Shown: positions 12,713 through 13,674 of the stretch, piece after piece
Layout of the letters: the number at the start of each line of letters is the position of its first letter
Position numbering within the stretch: position 1 is the stretch's first letter
From: Candidatus Nealsonbacteria bacterium CG11_big_fil_rev_8_21_14_0_20_37_68
GTDB taxonomy: Bacteria; Patescibacteriota; Minisyncoccia; Minisyncoccales; GCA-002782225
Reading direction: 5' to 3'
DNA: 13,674 nt
Assembly: GCA_002787295.1 (NCBI GenBank)
Contig: PCWJ01000049.1
Coordinates: 1-13,674 of the forward strand
Position numbers and translations under genes: made by a program
The notes under the pieces: model-generated
Database searches by the model: none
What the model was told of the DNA's origin: nothing
What the model saw: the letters and a program-made list of their open reading frames with translations, nothing else

Positions 12713-13093
12713 AATAGTAGGTGGTTTTCTTCCTGCCCCCACCGTTTTTCTTACGTTTCCCCTTACCGTTCTTGTGTTGGTTCTGGTTCTTTGTCCTCTT
12801 ACCGGCAGACCTTTTTGGTGACGAATTCCTCGCCAGCATCCGATATCTCTTAGCCTTTTTACTGCCATCATCTGCTCCCGGCGCAAATCACCCTCAATTT
12901 TATAACTTTTCTCAATAATGTCTTTAAGCTGATTAATTTCTTCTGGAGTTAATTTTGAAGCCGGCGTATTGGGATTAATTTTAGTTTTAGCTAAAATTTT
13001 TCTACTCAAAGATCGACCTATTCCATAAACATAGGTCAAGGCAATTTCTATTTGTTTGTTCTCGGGTATATTTACCCCGGCGATTCTCGGCAT
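12704..13093 (-). CDS. rpsM: 30S ribosomal protein S13
   Basis: Head protein of the small subunit that contacts L5 and P-site tRNA. It has 129 residues, close to the usual 118-126. Seen: PRIAGVNIPENKQIEIALTY (2-21), YGIGRSLSRKIL (24-35), the RDIGCWRGIRHQKGLPVRGQRTRTN block with its basic tail, and KTVGAGRKPP at the end. ATG 13091-13093 with no Shine-Dalgarno. Foldback spacers lie on both sides. Confidence 0.96.
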   Translation of the reverse strand: MPRIAGVNIPENKQIEIALTYVYGIGRSLSRKILAKTKINPNTPASKLTPEEINQLKDIIEKSYKIEGDLRREQMMAVKRLRDIGCWRGIRHQKGLPVRGQRTRTNTRTVRGNVRKTVGAGRKPPTIPT

Positions 13094-13196
13094 AATTAGA
13101 TATTAGATTTTAGATACTGGATATTAGATTTTGATTTAAATAATGCCAACTTTATATACACACTAATATCTAACATCTAATATCCAAAATCCAATT
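13094..13196. repeat. Foldback spacer rpmJ-rpsM (TAGATATTAGAT words)
   Basis: TAGATATTAGATTTTAGATA-type words (13097-13130) are followed, after about 30 bp, by CTAATATCTAACATCTAATA and related words (13162-13190), the complement. The last words reach the rpmJ stop. Confidence 0.7.
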
Positions 13197-13313
13197 TTAT
13201 CCCTGGCGCTGTTTGTGTCTTGGATTCTTCTTACAAATTACATAAACTCGTCCTTTTCTTCGGACGATTTTGCAATCTTTACAAATTTTTTTAACCGATG
13301 GTCGAACTTTCAT
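13197..13313 (-). CDS. rpmJ: 50S ribosomal protein L36
   Basis: Small zinc-binding large-subunit protein of 38 residues, the normal length. It begins MKVRPSVKKICKDCKIVRRK and has the zinc ligands Cys11, Cys14, Cys27 and His33, ending PRHKQRQG. ATG 13311-13313, TAA 13197-13199. A 7-bp hairpin directly touches the start codon and there is no Shine-Dalgarno. Position between infA and rpsM is the standard one. Confidence 0.95.
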   Translation of the reverse strand: MKVRPSVKKICKDCKIVRRKGRVYVICKKNPRHKQRQG

Positions 13314-13330
13314 GTTTCACTTCGTGAAAC
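13314..13330 (-). promoter_or_regulatory. Hairpin abutting the rpmJ start codon
   Basis: GTTTCAC (13314-13320) and GTGAAAC (13324-13330) form a perfect 7-bp stem with a three-base loop. The base after the stem on the minus strand is the A of the rpmJ ATG. It may shape access of ribosomes to a start that lacks a Shine-Dalgarno. Confidence 0.55.
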
Positions 13331-13404
13331 CACTGATTTACGCTGATTTATAGCTGATTTTCACTGATATAATCAGCGTTAATCAGCTATCATCAGCGAG
13401 AATC
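13331..13404. repeat. Foldback spacer infA-rpmJ (CGCTGATTT words)
   Basis: CTGATTT words recur four times (13332-13368), then AATCAGC/ATCAGCG three times (13371-13399) as the complement. It shares the CGCTGAT vocabulary with 11438-11522. Confidence 0.7.
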
Positions 13405-13406
13405 GG

Positions 13407-13634
13407 TTATTTCCCACGATACACTATTCTCCCCTTTTTATCATCGTAGGGTGTCATCTCCACGGTCACCTGGTCTCCCGGTAAAACTTTGATTCGATAC
13501 ATTCTTAGTTTACCGGATAAGTGAGCTAAAATCTCTCCACCGTCATCTAATCTCACCTTAAATAAGTTACCTCGCAGGGCTTCCAGGACTTGACCGGTTT
13601 TTCTAAAAGTTTTTTTGTTTTTGTTTGAATCCAT
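13407..13634 (-). CDS. infA: Translation initiation factor IF-1
   Basis: Binds the ribosomal A site during initiation. It has 75 residues (usual 71-75) and an OB fold: GQVLEALRGNLFKVRLDDGG (14-33), HLSGKLRMYRIKVLPGDQV (38-56) and the closing KKGRIVYRGK. ATG 13632-13634, no Shine-Dalgarno. It is the first gene of the visible ribosomal block; only 40 bp of A+T-rich sequence precede it in the window. Confidence 0.96.
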   Translation of the reverse strand: MDSNKNKKTFRKTGQVLEALRGNLFKVRLDDGGEILAHLSGKLRMYRIKVLPGDQVTVEMTPYDDKKGRIVYRGK

Positions 13635-13674
13635 TAAGCTAATGAAATTAAAATAACAAAAAAAATTAATTTAG

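Noticed and set aside
1..13674. tRNA, rRNA, insertion sequence or integrase genes.
   Set aside because: I saw no cloverleaf, rRNA segment, transposase or integrase motif on either strand.

Overview
The window looks like a piece of a small, A+T-rich bacterial chromosome, most likely from the Candidate Phyla Radiation (Patescibacteria, Parcubacteria-like). This is an inference from several things together: a compact ribosomal gene block with short ribosomal proteins, an RNA polymerase alpha subunit without a C-terminal domain, a membrane-anchored PEGA/beta-propeller protein, and almost no Shine-Dalgarno sequences. TGA ends rplM in a tight ATGA overlap with rpsI, so the standard bacterial code is likely. 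Nearly all genes are on the minus strand, so the window is best read from right to left.

Right part (13634 down to 8407): infA, rpmJ, rpsM, rpsK, rpsD, rpoA, rplQ, rplM, rpsI and a Cas4/RecB-like PD-(D/E)XK nuclease, ending at a hairpin terminator. Most spacers between these genes are filled by foldbacks made of short reiterated words.

Middle (8369 to 5666): a structured intergenic element (copy 2), three tandem 65-bp hairpin-plus-promoter repeats abutting the start codon of a 3-methyladenine DNA glycosylase gene, then a convergent plus-strand PEGA gene that also begins directly after one such repeat. Between the PEGA gene and the next minus-strand pair lie overlapping divergent promoters.

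Left part: a two-gene cassette (zinc-ribbon protein and TPR protein) with strong Shine-Dalgarno sites, its own promoter and its own terminator, unlike everything around it. Then come an MFS transporter gene broken by one in-frame TGA, murA (with Asp in place of the catalytic Cys), mreB, structured element copy 1, and the 5' part of a DNA polymerase III delta' gene that leaves the window.

Two repeat systems stand out. (1) A 61-67 bp element, six copies, consists of a hairpin followed by TTGATT, a 16-bp spacer, TATAAT and CTTGAATT. In four copies the hairpin stem is kept while its sequence changes. Two loci have it exactly against an ATG, and one copy lies in frame inside holB. (2) A ~128-nt branched element occurs twice. 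Its outer stems differ in sequence but still pair, and its G-U pairs work only in plus-strand RNA. The second is the best candidate here for an undescribed structured RNA.
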